Shown here: piece by piece, positions 38,942 through 47,916 of the stretch
Position numbering within the stretch: position 1 is the stretch's first letter
How the letters are laid out: each line of letters opens with the position of its first letter
From: Prochilodus magdalenae
Lineage: Eukaryota; Chordata; Actinopteri; Characiformes; Prochilodontidae
Direction: 5' to 3'
NCBI GenBank assembly: GCA_024036415.1
Contig: JAMWET010001029.1
Coordinates: forward strand, 1-64,000
Length of the DNA stretch: 64,000 nt
Made by a program: the position numbers and the translations under genes
Notes under the pieces: model-generated
The model's database searches: none
The model's input: only the letters and a program-made list of their open reading frames with translations
Told to the model about the DNA's origin: nothing

Positions 38942-39949
38942 ATGTTGGTCAGTCAGCTGCTCCTGCCTGTCTACATCTTCACATTCTTAATCGGACTTCC
39001 TGCCAACATCCTTGCATTCTGTACCTTCTGCCGCAAAGTTCATCACAAGCCTGCCCCCATCGATATCCTTCTACTCAACCTCACCATCTCTGACCTCATC
39101 TTCCTCGCTTTTCTACCCTTCAAGATGAAAGAGGCCATTGATGACATGGTTTGGACAATGGCTGACATCCTGTGTCCATTGACCAGCTTCATGTTTTTCT
39201 CTACCCTTTACACCAGCACGTTTTTCCTGACAGCAGTTAGCTTAGAGCGCTACCTGGGCGTTGCGTTTCCAATCCAATATGCCTTGTACCGTCGACCACG
39301 GTATGCCGTAATTGCAAGCATCTTCTTCTGGCTCATTGGAACTCTGAACCTCAGCATCGTCTACATTATACCTCTTTTGCCACTTACCAGTGATGAAAAT
39401 GATTATGACCTTTCTATAAACAGCAGTGCAATAGAGTCCTCAGCAAAACAGTGCTATGACAACTTTACAAAGGAGCAGCTAAGTATCCTGCTCCCTGTTC
39501 GCCTAGAGCTCTTCCTGGTGCTCTTCTGTGTCCCCTTCCTCATCTGCTGCTTCTGCTACATTAACTTCATACGGATCCTGTCAGGCTTGCCACACATCGG
39601 CCGGCGTCGCAGACTGCGGGCTATCGGACTGGCCCTGGTTACTCTGGTGGTCTTTGCCTTGTGTTTTGGGCCCTATAATACCTCGCACGTGGTAGGTTTC
39701 ATCCGTGATGAGAGTGAAAACTGGCGGCAGTTGGCTTTGATCTCCAGCACCCTCAATGCATGCCTGGACCCCATTATCTTCTACTTTTCATCATCAGCAG
39801 TACGGCGTGCACTCAGCAGCTTCTGGAAAGGACTCAGGGAGAAGGTTCATGTCTTACAATGTAGGAAGCTTAAGTGCTGCCCCCTGCTGGTGCCCAGGAG
39901 GAAGAACTACAGAGAAACACCTCCACCTGATGACCTGAGAGGTACCTAG
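38942..39949 (+). CDS. ffar2/3-like: Free fatty acid receptor 2/3-like GPCR
   Basis: Intact frame of 335 residues for a class A GPCR at the plasma membrane that in this family senses short-chain fatty acids and signals through Gi and, for FFAR2, Gq. Seven hydrophobic segments are visible. Family marks are GLPANILAF in TM1, LLLNLTISDL in TM2, ERYLGVAFP (the DRY position, residues 102-110), LLPVRLEL in TM5, CFGPYN in TM6 and DPIIFYF in TM7. Residues matching the FFAR2 carboxylate-binding Arg180, His242 and Arg255 are Arg187, His249 and Arg262. Cys78 and Cys171 should form the usual disulphide; N160 and N174 lie in glycosylation sequons in the second extracellular loop. The tail has a KCC cluster that may be palmitoylated. 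I chose the ATG at 38,942 because it places the start just before TM1, as in the family, and an acceptor lies upstream. FFAR2 versus FFAR3 cannot be settled by eye. Confidence 0.93.
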   Translation: MLVSQLLLPVYIFTFLIGLPANILAFCTFCRKVHHKPAPIDILLLNLTISDLIFLAFLPFKMKEAIDDMVWTMADILCPLTSFMFFSTLYTSTFFLTAVSLERYLGVAFPIQYALYRRPRYAVIASIFFWLIGTLNLSIVYIIPLLPLTSDENDYDLSINSSAIESSAKQCYDNFTKEQLSILLPVRLELFLVLFCVPFLICCFCYINFIRILSGLPHIGRRRRLRAIGLALVTLVVFALCFGPYNTSHVVGFIRDESENWRQLALISSTLNACLDPIIFYFSSSAVRRALSSFWKGLREKVHVLQCRKLKCCPLLVPRRKNYRETPPPDDLRGT

Positions 39950-41873
39950 TACCATTGGAAACACTTTATGCTCTGTGTGTATGAATAGCTGAAACATTTG
40001 TAGCTGGACGTGCCATAAGTATCCAGCTGATACTGAAGGAGGAGTTCTGTATGCAGCGGATCTCATCATAAAACGAGGACAAAATACATAATGTCTGCTC
40101 CGCTTCATCACTGATAACTGAAAAAACATTTTGCTATGTGTTTTACCCTTTACACAGAAACCCCTGGATGTTACATGTGACATTTATTCCTCATGACACG
40201 ACTGGGTCCTTGCACAGCAAATATGGAGTCATTACATAACCTTGAGTTGCACAAACATAATGATGACCACTATCCAAAGCAGGGAAGTGTCAATACACGA
40301 GCTATTACAGAGCTTATAATGTTTACTTGGACTTTGATGTATTTATCTTTTTGTTATACAGTGTATTACAAACAGTATAAATGACCTTTCAACGGTTTTC
40401 ATATGGTAACTTATTTCACATTTTCATTCCTTACATGACTTATTAACTAACATCTTATGATGTAATGAATTTTGACACAGATAAAATGGTGCCTGTAATA
40501 ATTATTTATTAAATAAATATCTACAAAAGTTAGTGAGTGCTCCAAAAAGTCCAAAATACCTCTTAACTCCATGTGAAGTACACGTTTCATTGCATGTAGG
40601 TAATGAAATAATGGATTCTGCACTCAAATGCTGGAAATGTTGAACAGAAAGCTATTTATTTACGTTGTTTGCCAATCATTTAATGGGAAATGGCCTGAAT
40701 CTAGTATTGAAAATATTTCACATTTTTTCATGAGCTTGAAGATGTATCTGTAGGTCATCAGGAATATCAACTGTGTTCTGTCATAAATTAGAATAATGTA
40801 ACAGTAACAGTATTAATGATGGAGTAGCCAGACCAGCGCAGTACTTCCAATGAGGCCCCGGGCCACTACCTCCAACCTGTTGGTGGGTCAATACGCTGAG
40901 ACCAGGTTAAGATTTTTTTCATATAAAAAAGTAACTACATTTCTTTTGTAGTTTATTGTAAATTAATTATTATTTATTACATATGATATATTTCAACACA
41001 TCTAATATTTTATAAACTATTGTGCAACATTACAAATATATATATATATAACTGTAGGTGGTCCCTTTTACTCTAAAACTTACTCAGTTACTATATATCC
41101 CTCATCATAAGCACAATTAATATAAAATTTATATTAATATTAAGTGTTTTCATATGAGATGCCAAGCTGATTTTAATTTAAAACTGCAATGTAATTTACA
41201 AATACAGTTTGAAAGTATAGAATGTTTAATGATAAAATAAGACCATGTAAAAATCATTAACCTATTACCTTTTATTATTATTTCAAGAGTTCAAAAACCC
41301 AGTGCTGGTTAGAAAAGTCGGGCAACACAAATGTGCATTTTGATACACTTTTACTGGCAGCCGTTTTGAAAAGTACTACATTATCTAACTATAAATAAAA
41401 ACAAGTATCAGCTATACTTGATGAAATGTAAGTTTTCTGAATAGTGTGCCCCCTGTGGCCCAATCTATTAAAACTTGACTGGTTGTTAGAAAGTGCATCC
41501 ATAGACACATCATACATTTGACAAAGCTGTCCTTAGTAACCTGCTTATTTGTTTAAAAGACACAGGATGAGCAATTTCAGCTTGATTGGAGGCATATCAG
41601 CAACTCCTACCCTGTGCATGTTCCAAAACTGATAGATTAAACAAAGCACTAATGAAAAAAAGTTATGAAATGTAATATTTTTGAACAAAACTCTCAGGTA
41701 ATAGAATTTTGAGATAATGATGAATGATTCAAGAAGGGTTCATTAGCATTGCTTTGTTTGCTGCATGGTTTTGATCATCATTAAGAATCATCATTAAGGA
41801 GGATGGTCCAACATTCCAAATGCAAATTACTTCGTCGTGAGGCAAAGAAGAATATAAAAAATACATTTTCTGA
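39950..41873. other. 3' flank of the FFAR gene
   Basis: AT-rich sequence with the candidate polyadenylation signal listed separately. There is a small inverted TATAAAATTTATATTAATAT-like tract near 41,120. No further gene is seen. Confidence 0.5.
40512..40517 (+). promoter_or_regulatory. Candidate polyadenylation signal of the FFAR gene
   Basis: AATAAA about 560 bases after the receptor stop codon, in AT-rich sequence. It is the first consensus hexamer I see downstream on this strand, so a 3' UTR of about 0.6 kb is inferred. Confidence 0.4.
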
Positions 41874-42168
41874 TTAGGTTGTGTAGTGGGTCGAGCTGTC
41901 ACCTCACAGCAAAACGGGCCTGGGCTTAATTCACTGGCTGGGGACCCAGGATGCTTTCTGTGTGGAGTGTCGAGTTCTGTGCATGTTCTCCCCTTGTCTG
42001 TTTCCTCCCACAGTCCAAAGACATTCAGTTGGGCGAGTTGGAGGTCCTAAATTGCCCCAAGGAGTGAACTTGTTTATCTGTGTGTCTGCCCTGTGAATGG
42101 CTGGGGCAGGTTCCCGCGCCCCCTGTTGTCCAGGAGGATAAGTGATGTAAATGTTGGGTGAGTGAGTT
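41874..42168 (+). mobile_element. SINE-type interspersed repeat with tRNA-like head
   Basis: The head GTGTAGTGGGTCGAGCTGTC followed by ACCTCACAGC resembles a degraded tRNA-type promoter. The body contains TTTCCTCCCACAGTCCAAAG and GTCCAGGAGGATAAG. This combination is a very common dispersed repeat in teleosts. The copy is diverged and has no coding capacity. Confidence 0.7.
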
Positions 42169-42945
42169 AAATAAATACTGCTGTGCTATAGTGCCTCCTT
42201 ATGGCCAATTACACTCATGTCTTGCACCTGACAAGTGGGAGGGATTAGTAGCTGTCTAACTAGTTTTATGTCTCTATGACTTACATTTCGACCAATTTGT
42301 TTAAAGGCAGGTTCAAAGATCAGTGACAAAAGGTGATGTTACTGATGTTCTCAGAAAAATGCACCACCTCAAAGTCCATGCCTCCCTATCACTCAATATG
42401 TTTGGGAATCCTGAGAAGCAGAAATTCCAACCAGCTTCTAGGACTAACCTTTTAAGGTGTGCAGATTTCTGCAAGGGTGTAGACATTAAAGATAATAATC
42501 AAAATAAACAAAATATGGTTTCTGATTGTCTTTAGAAGATAAATAAAATTATCTTGTGAAATAATTTAGAGCTGTTTTTTAATTTTTTTTATTTAAGACC
42601 ACAAATAAGTCATCCTAGAAACTTATAATTTTTTTAAGTATAGAATATTATGATCCTTTAGAATTTTATAAGTGAGCTGTAAGAATTAAGTGCACAGTGA
42701 TGTTAAAACATGGGCCAGCTGTCATTTCTTCTTCATCAAACAACAGAAAAACAACTGAAAAGTAAAAATTGTGTTAGAACTAAGTTGGTTTCTTTAGTTC
42801 TTTGTTGCTGTTAAATAAGCCCCATAATCCTCCTCTAAAAGGAATAAATGGCTGTAGAGAAAGTGATCAACATTATACAAATAAAGACCTGATTTAACTA
42901 GACGGTTTACTAAAACCAATCACACAGTGCTTTGCTTCAAACACT

Positions 42946-42956
42946 TTTATTTTATT
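42946..42956 (-). promoter_or_regulatory. Two overlapping polyadenylation signals of the acidic-repeat gene
   Basis: On the minus strand AATAAAATAAA gives two AATAAA hexamers about 250 bases after the stop codon at 43,205, the right spacing for the 3' end of this mRNA. The signals are mirrored in the left arm near 11,415. Confidence 0.65.
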
Positions 42957-43014
42957 AAGAAATACAAAAGTGGTATAAATAGTACACAGTTTATTATCAC
43001 AAAAATATACTTGT

Positions 43015-43039
43015 ATAAATAAATAAATAAATAAATAAA
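43015..43039 (-). promoter_or_regulatory. AU-rich element-like ATTT repeat in the 3' UTR
   Basis: On the minus strand five overlapping ATTTA pentamers lie between the stop codon and the polyadenylation signals. Overlapping AUUUA pentamers are the hallmark of mRNA-destabilising elements in cytokine and early-response transcripts, but a plain (ATTT)n microsatellite looks identical. Confidence 0.5.
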
Positions 43040-43204
43040 CATATATGTACATGTGAAATGACACAACCGAAATGGATCTTTTTCAGGTTCCTGGACTTTG
43101 ACCTGCATAAAACAAGCCTACAGCATCAGTTACAGACCAGCAGGAAGAGGTGCTGAGAGGAACTCATCCTCTTCAAGCATCTGTTAAACACAGGCGGGCA
43201 TCAC

Positions 43205-44164
43205 TCAGCCAGCAACCACACTGAAGCTTTTCTCCCTGAGGAACCGCTGCACGAACGCTCTAAGATTGTCCTGCATTTTCTCCGTGACTTTTTTGGGCAG
43301 GTTTTTACTGTCGGCCTGCAGCTTCCAGGATCCACCTGTAACCATGGGATGATGAAGACAGAAGTCGTCCCACGATTTCAGCGGGTAAATCAACACAATG
43401 TTATGGAAAAACATCTCAGGGTTCCTGATGACCTCTGAGAACAAAACTGCACCAATGGCTATGGCATCCTCTGGGCTCTTTACAGAGCAGTTGACTTTGG
43501 TGTGGTTCCCGATCACGTAATTGTACAGTGTTTCACTGTACTTCTTATTAAAGGTGTTTGTTGGCTTCAGTCTTACATAGGACAGATTCCTCTTATTAAA
43601 CTCAATGGTCTGATGATGCCCGTCAGTGTGCAGCGTATACTGTGGAACGATGTACAAGTCGTCACCCTGCAATTTCAGCACATATTTGCCTATCTGTAAA
43701 TAACTGTCTTGTTTTTGGGCTGTTTTCTTGTTTTCTTGGGATGCTGCATTCATTTGTTCTCGTTTTCTGTGTATGAGGTACCAGACAGTTTGGGCGTACT
43801 GTTGAAAACCTCCATTTTTAAAGATGGTCACACATGAGCCAGAAGGCGTGACAGTTATAGTCGTGGTCATTTTCTGATATAATCCTTGCAGGCTCTCATG
43901 TCCAAAGTTGGCCAGTCTCATGATTTCTTCTACAGCTTGATTTTCCCATGACACACACATTTCATTTCCATCTGGCAGTGTGTACGTGTTTGTGGTATTG
44001 CTGACTTCATCACGACTTGAGCCATGAAGACTGAGTCCATTTGATTTCGCTGAAAAAGTGAAGGTATCTTCCAGCTTCGGGGGCCAAAATCTCCTCTTCA
44101 TCATCTCAGGGACATTGAGGGACAAACACATCAGCTGCTTTTCTTCAGTCTTCTCCGGGCTGGT
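43205..44164 (-). CDS. C-terminal exon of the acidic-repeat gene (unknown domain)
   Basis: Terminal exon of 960 bases, 319 residues plus TGA. It begins after a TTATTACCATTTACACAG acceptor and is open from its first base in phase 0 (TSPEKTEEK, then Met at 44,131). I do not recognise the domain. Visible features are an acidic and lysine-rich start, two ITVTPSG- and VTIFKNGGF-like strands near residues 100-125, a Lys-rich linker, then a compact half with YVLKLQGDDLYIVPQY, SYVRLKPTNTFNKKYSETLY, EDAIAIGAVLFSEVIRNPEM and YPLKSWDDFCLHHPMVTGG. No signal peptide or membrane span is seen, so a cytosolic or nuclear protein is likely. Alternating strands followed by a helix suggest an alpha/beta fold. 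The intact 960-base frame against a broken mirror copy argues that it is a real coding exon. Confidence 0.8.
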   Translation of the reverse strand, partial: TSPEKTEEKQLMCLSLNVPEMMKRRFWPPKLEDTFTFSAKSNGLSLHGSSRDEVSNTTNTYTLPDGNEMCVSWENQAVEEIMRLANFGHESLQGLYQKMTTTITVTPSGSCVTIFKNGGFQQYAQTVWYLIHRKREQMNAASQENKKTAQKQDSYLQIGKYVLKLQGDDLYIVPQYTLHTDGHHQTIEFNKRNLSYVRLKPTNTFNKKYSETLYNYVIGNHTKVNCSVKSPEDAIAIGAVLFSEVIRNPEMFFHNIVLIYPLKSWDDFCLHHPMVTGGSWKLQADSKNLPKKVTEKMQDNLRAFVQRFLREKSFSVVAG

Positions 44165-44442
44165 CTGTGTAAATGGTAATAATTATTAAAATAAGAGAAC
44201 AAAATGAATGTGTAAGTGCTTCTGGTTTTGCTGCAGATGGGAGAGAATTGTCTTATTTATTCAATGGATACTGCACGTTTCTATCACATGGACTATGTCA
44301 GGGAAAACTTTATCAAGTTAGCTACTCTTTAAGGATGCCAAGGGTTCCTTGTGCAATGTCAAAGAACAATGACTGCTGGTTCCTTTTAAACCACCAAAGG
44401 TGATTCTTCTATAACTCCAAACTTGAGTGATTAATTTCCAAC

Positions 44443-45081
44443 CTTGTCTGATGAACCAGGACCTTCAGCTTCATCAGCACTGTCCACAGAGTTTGATCCA
44501 GGTCCTTCAGCTTCATCAGCACTGTCCACAGAGATTGATCCAGGACCGTCAGCTTCATCAGCACTGTCCACAGAGATTGATCCAGGACCGTCAGCTTCAT
44601 CAGCACTGTCCACAGAGATTGATCCAGGACCTTCAGCTTCATCAGCACTGTCCACAGAGATTGATCCAGGACCGTCAGCTTCATCAGCACTGTCCACAGA
44701 GGTTGATCCAGGTCCTTCAGCTTCATCAGCACTGTCCATAGAGTTTGATCCAGGACCTTCAGCTTCATCAGCAATGTCCACAGAGATTGATCCAGGACCT
44801 TCAGCTTCATCAGCAATGTCCACAGAGATTGATCCAGGACCTTCAGCTTCATCACCACTGTCCACAGAGATTGATCCAGGACCTTCAGCTTCATCAGCAA
44901 TGTCCACAGATTCTGAACTGGGACCTTCAGCTTCATCAGCACTGTCCACAGAGTTTGAAGCAGGACCTTCAGCTTCATCAGCACTGTCCACAGAGTTTGA
45001 AGCAGGACCTTCAGCTTCATCAGCACTGTCCACAGAGATTGATCCAGGACCTTCAGCCTCACCAGCACTGTCCATAGAATT
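44443..45081 (-). CDS. Acidic 14-residue tandem-repeat exon
   Basis: An exon of about 210 codons made of fifteen 42-base repeats encoding DSADEAEGPGSISV and close variants (GPASNSV, GPSSESV, EADGPG, DIADEAEG). It ends SSDK at an AAG|GTTGGA donor in phase 0 and joins in frame to the exon at 44,164. The 5' edge is uncertain. The right arm reads TTTTGCAA where the left arm has TTTTGCAG, so the true acceptor is probably at about 45,082. A second possible acceptor (GGACAG at 45,068) also keeps phase 2. The product is strongly acidic, with Gly, Pro and Ser and no hydrophobic core, so it should be disordered. Each unit carries Ser-x-x-Glu sites suited to casein kinase 2. Frames on the other strand and in other phases are also open only because 42 is a multiple of three. 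Confidence 0.75.
44446..45070. repeat. 42-bp coding minisatellite, 15 units
   Basis: Unit core GATGAAGCTGAAGGTCCTGG on the minus strand, with variants GACGGTCCTGG and GCAGGACC. I count fifteen units here and about twelve in the mirror arm, so the number either differs between two real copies or was miscalled. Confidence 0.9.
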
Positions 45082-45515
45082 TGCAAAATTGAAAGATTTG
45101 GTCAGTTTAAACTAGATTTATATTACTCAGAAGATGTTATCACACAGACTAGTTGATGTTCTGTAAAAAAACAACTATGACAATCTATATTCTGTATTTA
45201 ATAACTGTATTATTACTGTAATATGTATTCTACATGAGAAAACTGTTATTATATATGATCATAATTATAAATATGGTTAACATTCATGAAATGGACTTTA
45301 GTTTCAAACAAACTGTGAACAGAATGTGAAATGCAAATAAAAACAGAAAAATGCAATATATATCCACTTTGACCTGTATTTGTGTAAAATTATACCCTAC
45401 ATTTTAATATGCTAATACTAAAATGGATACCTGCAAAAAAGTCAGAATGGACAATTTAGGACTAATACAGATCTCTCAGATTTTACTGATTACGGTTTCT
45501 GTTTTTATTATTTAC

Positions 45516-45587
45516 CTGGTTCTTCTCCGCTTATGTGTTTCAGGCATGCAGTCAGGTAGGAATAAGGGTCTCTTCTCATGGCTTTTC
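45516..45587 (-). CDS. Small basic exon of the acidic-repeat gene
   Basis: A 72-base exon between a CACCTTCATTCAG acceptor and a CAG|GTAAAT donor. Entering in phase 2 it reads EKSHEKRPLFLPDCMPETHK followed by RRRT, and leaves in phase 2. The HKRRR cluster could act as a nuclear-localisation signal. The phases agree with the exon at 45,724-45,781 upstream and with the repeat exon downstream. A plus-strand open frame at 45,423-45,632 overlaps it antisense and is rejected. Confidence 0.6.
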
Positions 45588-45723
45588 CTGAATGAAGGTG
45601 ATGAAGATTTATTATTTGTTTGTGCCATTTGAAATTAATAAGTTATTTGTGTACATCCTGAAATCATGCAGCATAATTTCATTTAAGTCAATAAATCTGT
45701 CTCACTCTGACAAGTACACTCAC

Positions 45724-45781
45724 TCTGAAAAGGTCTGAGCAGCTGAAGACTTGAAATCCTTGTGACTATTCTGTCCAGGGT
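45724..45781 (-). CDS. Small Ser-rich exon of the acidic-repeat gene
   Basis: A 58-base exon with a strong acceptor (TTTTTTCTACCGCAG) and a strong donor (CAGA|GTGAGTG). Entering in phase 1 it reads DPGQNSHKDFKSSAAQTFSE, with the last codon split to the next exon. The sequence style and the phase fit both neighbours. The mirror at 8,487-8,546 keeps both splice sites. Confidence 0.6.
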
Positions 45782-46759
45782 CTGCGGTAGAAAAAACAAT
45801 GGCTGCAATGTAATGAAACTATTCACTTCACAGGAGAAACAAAATGCTTTAGCCACAGCAGTCACACTGGCAAAAGATTTTACATTTAAAGGCTCAGTAC
45901 TGTGCAGGAACCAGATATGTATTTTTCTAAACATATTACTCTAGATTTATCTAAACTGCAAACTATCTGAAATAAATAGTTCTCATCAGTTTTTGTATTT
46001 ACCTAAGACTTTTGTCAGTGGTGCATTTATCAACCGTGGATCTGTAGGCAAATGCCAGGAATGAGGATACTTGGATGCACATTAAATTGTGTAGCAAACT
46101 ACTCTACATAAGAACATCTTAAATCTAAGCAATATATCTACTTTTTTAAATTGTTGCAGGAATATTATAAGATGTTTGAGTTGTTTCTAGATATATTTTT
46201 TTCCTAGGTAATTTTATTAAACTGTTTCTATATTGCCAGATAATTTTACTTGTTTTAAGATATAATGCTTATAACACATGTATCTGCCGATACAGGGATA
46301 TGACTGATATTGTGGACAGTGGAAATTAGGTAATGCATAGAGACATTTTAGGATGTAATTACATTTACAATTACATCTTGAACAAAGTAAGTAGTAACTT
46401 GTAATGGATTACCTTGTTGAGTAATTTCCATAATATTAGAGCTATCTGTAGTAACACTAGAGACACAAGATGATCTGACTAAATAATTGAGCATTAGCTT
46501 TGGGAGCACAGTGACTTTTGCTTTCATTCCACTAAAAGTTCTCTATTTCCTCTAAACACTCTGAGAACTGACTCCCCAAAGAACTGACTCCTCAAACTGT
46601 AGATTACTGCTTTATTGTCTTGTTCATAGCAGTGTTTATGCAGTTGTGTCTTCACTTAATAACATGGACTTGTACTAACATGACCGAATGTGAGGCTGCA
46701 CTGAATTAAATCAAAATCATCTATACACTCATTTTCACGTAGCCCTTGTCTTGTACACG

Positions 46760-46765
46760 TTTATT
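46760..46765 (-). promoter_or_regulatory. Intronic polyadenylation signal (possible short isoform)
   Basis: AATAAA on the minus strand, about 100 bases beyond the stop of the possible alternative terminal exon at 46,867-46,931. It is mirrored near 7,490. Confidence 0.35.
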
Positions 46766-46866
46766 TTAGATTTGTCTTATTAGAATGTCTAAGAACAGCC
46801 ATGCAAAGTGAATAGGAACCAAGTGAAATTTCTATAACAATCCAATCCACTTTTTGAGTTTGTTCA

Positions 46867-46931
46867 AAGTAGGTGGAGGTGGTGCATTCCCTCCCATGGA
46901 AGTATTCTTATATCAAGATCATGCGTGGACC
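46867..46931 (-). CDS. Possible alternative terminal exon
   Basis: After an acceptor reading TTTATCTAGTCTCAG the frame set by the upstream exon (phase 1) gives GSTHDLDIRILPWEGMHHLH and then two more residues before a TGA. An AATAAA follows at 46,760. This would end a short protein lacking the acidic repeats. The mirror copy near 7,316 has small length changes that open a different frame, so the reading is fragile. The full-length model skips this exon. Confidence 0.3.
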
Positions 46932-46986
46932 CTGAGACTAGATAAACAATTCTATTATATCTAATAAAACATGTAACCATACCAAC

Positions 46987-47089
46987 CTCGTGTCTGAATT
47001 GGCTTCCGGGGGTCATCATCAGAGGGTCTAGTCTTTTGGCAAACTCCACAAAGAGTGTCGTCTCCTGGATGCACGTCCTGTACAGGCAA
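46987..47089 (-). CDS. CxxC-containing exon of the acidic-repeat gene
   Basis: A 103-base exon after AGGAAGGACAG, ending CACGAG|GTTGGT. In phase 0 it reads LPVQDVHPGDDTLCGVCQKT and then RPSDDDPRKPIQTR, leaving in phase 1, which matches the exon at 45,781. The single CGVC pair could bind metal with another pair elsewhere. Another frame of the same bases is also open, so this choice rests on splice phase and on the acidic, Pro- and Ser-rich style shared with neighbouring exons. Confidence 0.5.
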
Positions 47090-47437
47090 CTGTCCTTCCT
47101 ATACATATATGTGTTTACAAATCATTCCCTTCGTAATTTGCCTTAACATCACATCAAACCTTGTAATGAAACTTTGTTTTAATTGCATTTACTGGCAGTA
47201 CTTTTATTTTATGTACTGCCAAATATAATTGCTTAGACTTTTACCCCATTCAAAAGATTTTATGTCCAAAAACTATTGTTGATAAGAATGTATTACACAT
47301 TATGCTGTTCATAAACGGATGAAAAACATTAGCTGATTCCATTAACAAACCCCTCTTTGCAGTTCTGATAAAGAATCCTAGCAAAGCAGATGAAAACTGA
47401 AAGTGAAATAAAGAGTAATACCTACTTTTAAACTCAC

Positions 47438-47507
47438 ATCATCAGAGGAGGTTGCGGAGATGTCAGTGGCTTCTGCAAGTGCCAAGAGCCCCTTTTCATT
47501 GCTGGTG
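47438..47507 (-). CDS. Upstream acidic exon of the same gene
   Basis: A 70-base exon (64 if the second acceptor is used) ending GATGAT|GTGAGT, a consensus donor. It reads SNEKGLLALAEATDISATSS then DD and leaves in phase 0, as needed by the exon at 47,089. Two acceptors six bases apart (CACCAGCACCAG) would add or drop two residues without shifting frame. The mirror at about 6,745-6,808 has lost the donor through small deletions. Confidence 0.5.
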
Positions 47508-47682
47508 CTGGTGAATGTTTAAGAAGGTATCAGTCCAGTGTGTTCATTTAACAGGTAGATGTTAAATAATATTTCTGATTCCATGAATTGCTGATCCAAG
47601 CATCAGACAAAAGAAGCAGGTTAAGGAAACTGGAAGCCATTGTGAAAATTCCACAAGTTAAGAGATGTCCATGTTGAAAAAG

Positions 47683-47916
47683 TCAAGCATATTCAAAAGT
47701 CAGAAATGGAAGCAAGCCAAGAATATGTGAAGAAGTGAAGGCTGTCCAAATTCCACATGACGAGCACTGACAAGAAACCAAGTTCAGAATATTTTTCATA
47801 AACAACTCTAAGTGGTTTAGACGTCGCCTGTTCATCTCTTTCTTCCATCCGCTCTTTATAAACTCTAAGGACCCTCCACAGGAAAATAAATGCGTGCCAC
47901 AAAACGGACAAAACAT
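47683..47916 (-). CDS. Possible first coding exon with zinc-ribbon-like start
   Basis: An ATG at 47,916 opens a frame starting MFCPFCGTHLFSCGGSLEFI and running to a stop at 47,683, with a later CQCSSC. The first residues resemble the half-ribbon (CPxCG) that opens many fish zinc-ribbon proteins, but only three of four expected cysteines are near each other. The donor that would join it in phase 2 to the exon at 47,507 is not clear; several weak GT sites exist. A second frame (KERMEERDEQATSKP) is also open in the middle, so a sequence error or an internal splice is possible. Treat this as the likely 5' region of the gene rather than a defined exon. Confidence 0.28.
   Translation of the reverse strand: MFCPFCGTHLFSCGGSLEFIKSGWKKEMNRRRLNHLELFMKNILNLVSCQCSSCGIWTAFTSSHILGLLPFLTFEYA

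Noticed and set aside
43205..43700. Weak resemblance of the SEVIR segment in the C-terminal domain to the Glu-x-x-Arg active-site motif of ribosome-inactivating proteins
   Set aside because: The residues after the Arg do not fit the family pattern and no other family landmark is visible, so no such function is claimed.
44427..45115. Long open frames on the plus strand and in other phases across the 42-bp repeats
   Set aside because: A 42-base period keeps any stop-free frame open. Only the minus-strand DEAEGPGS frame joins in phase to the downstream exon.
45423..45632. Small single-pass membrane protein on the plus strand
   Set aside because: It is antisense to a 72-base exon with good splice sites, and the hydrophobic run comes mainly from the antisense of the polypyrimidine and intron sequence. 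The mirror copy does not keep it.
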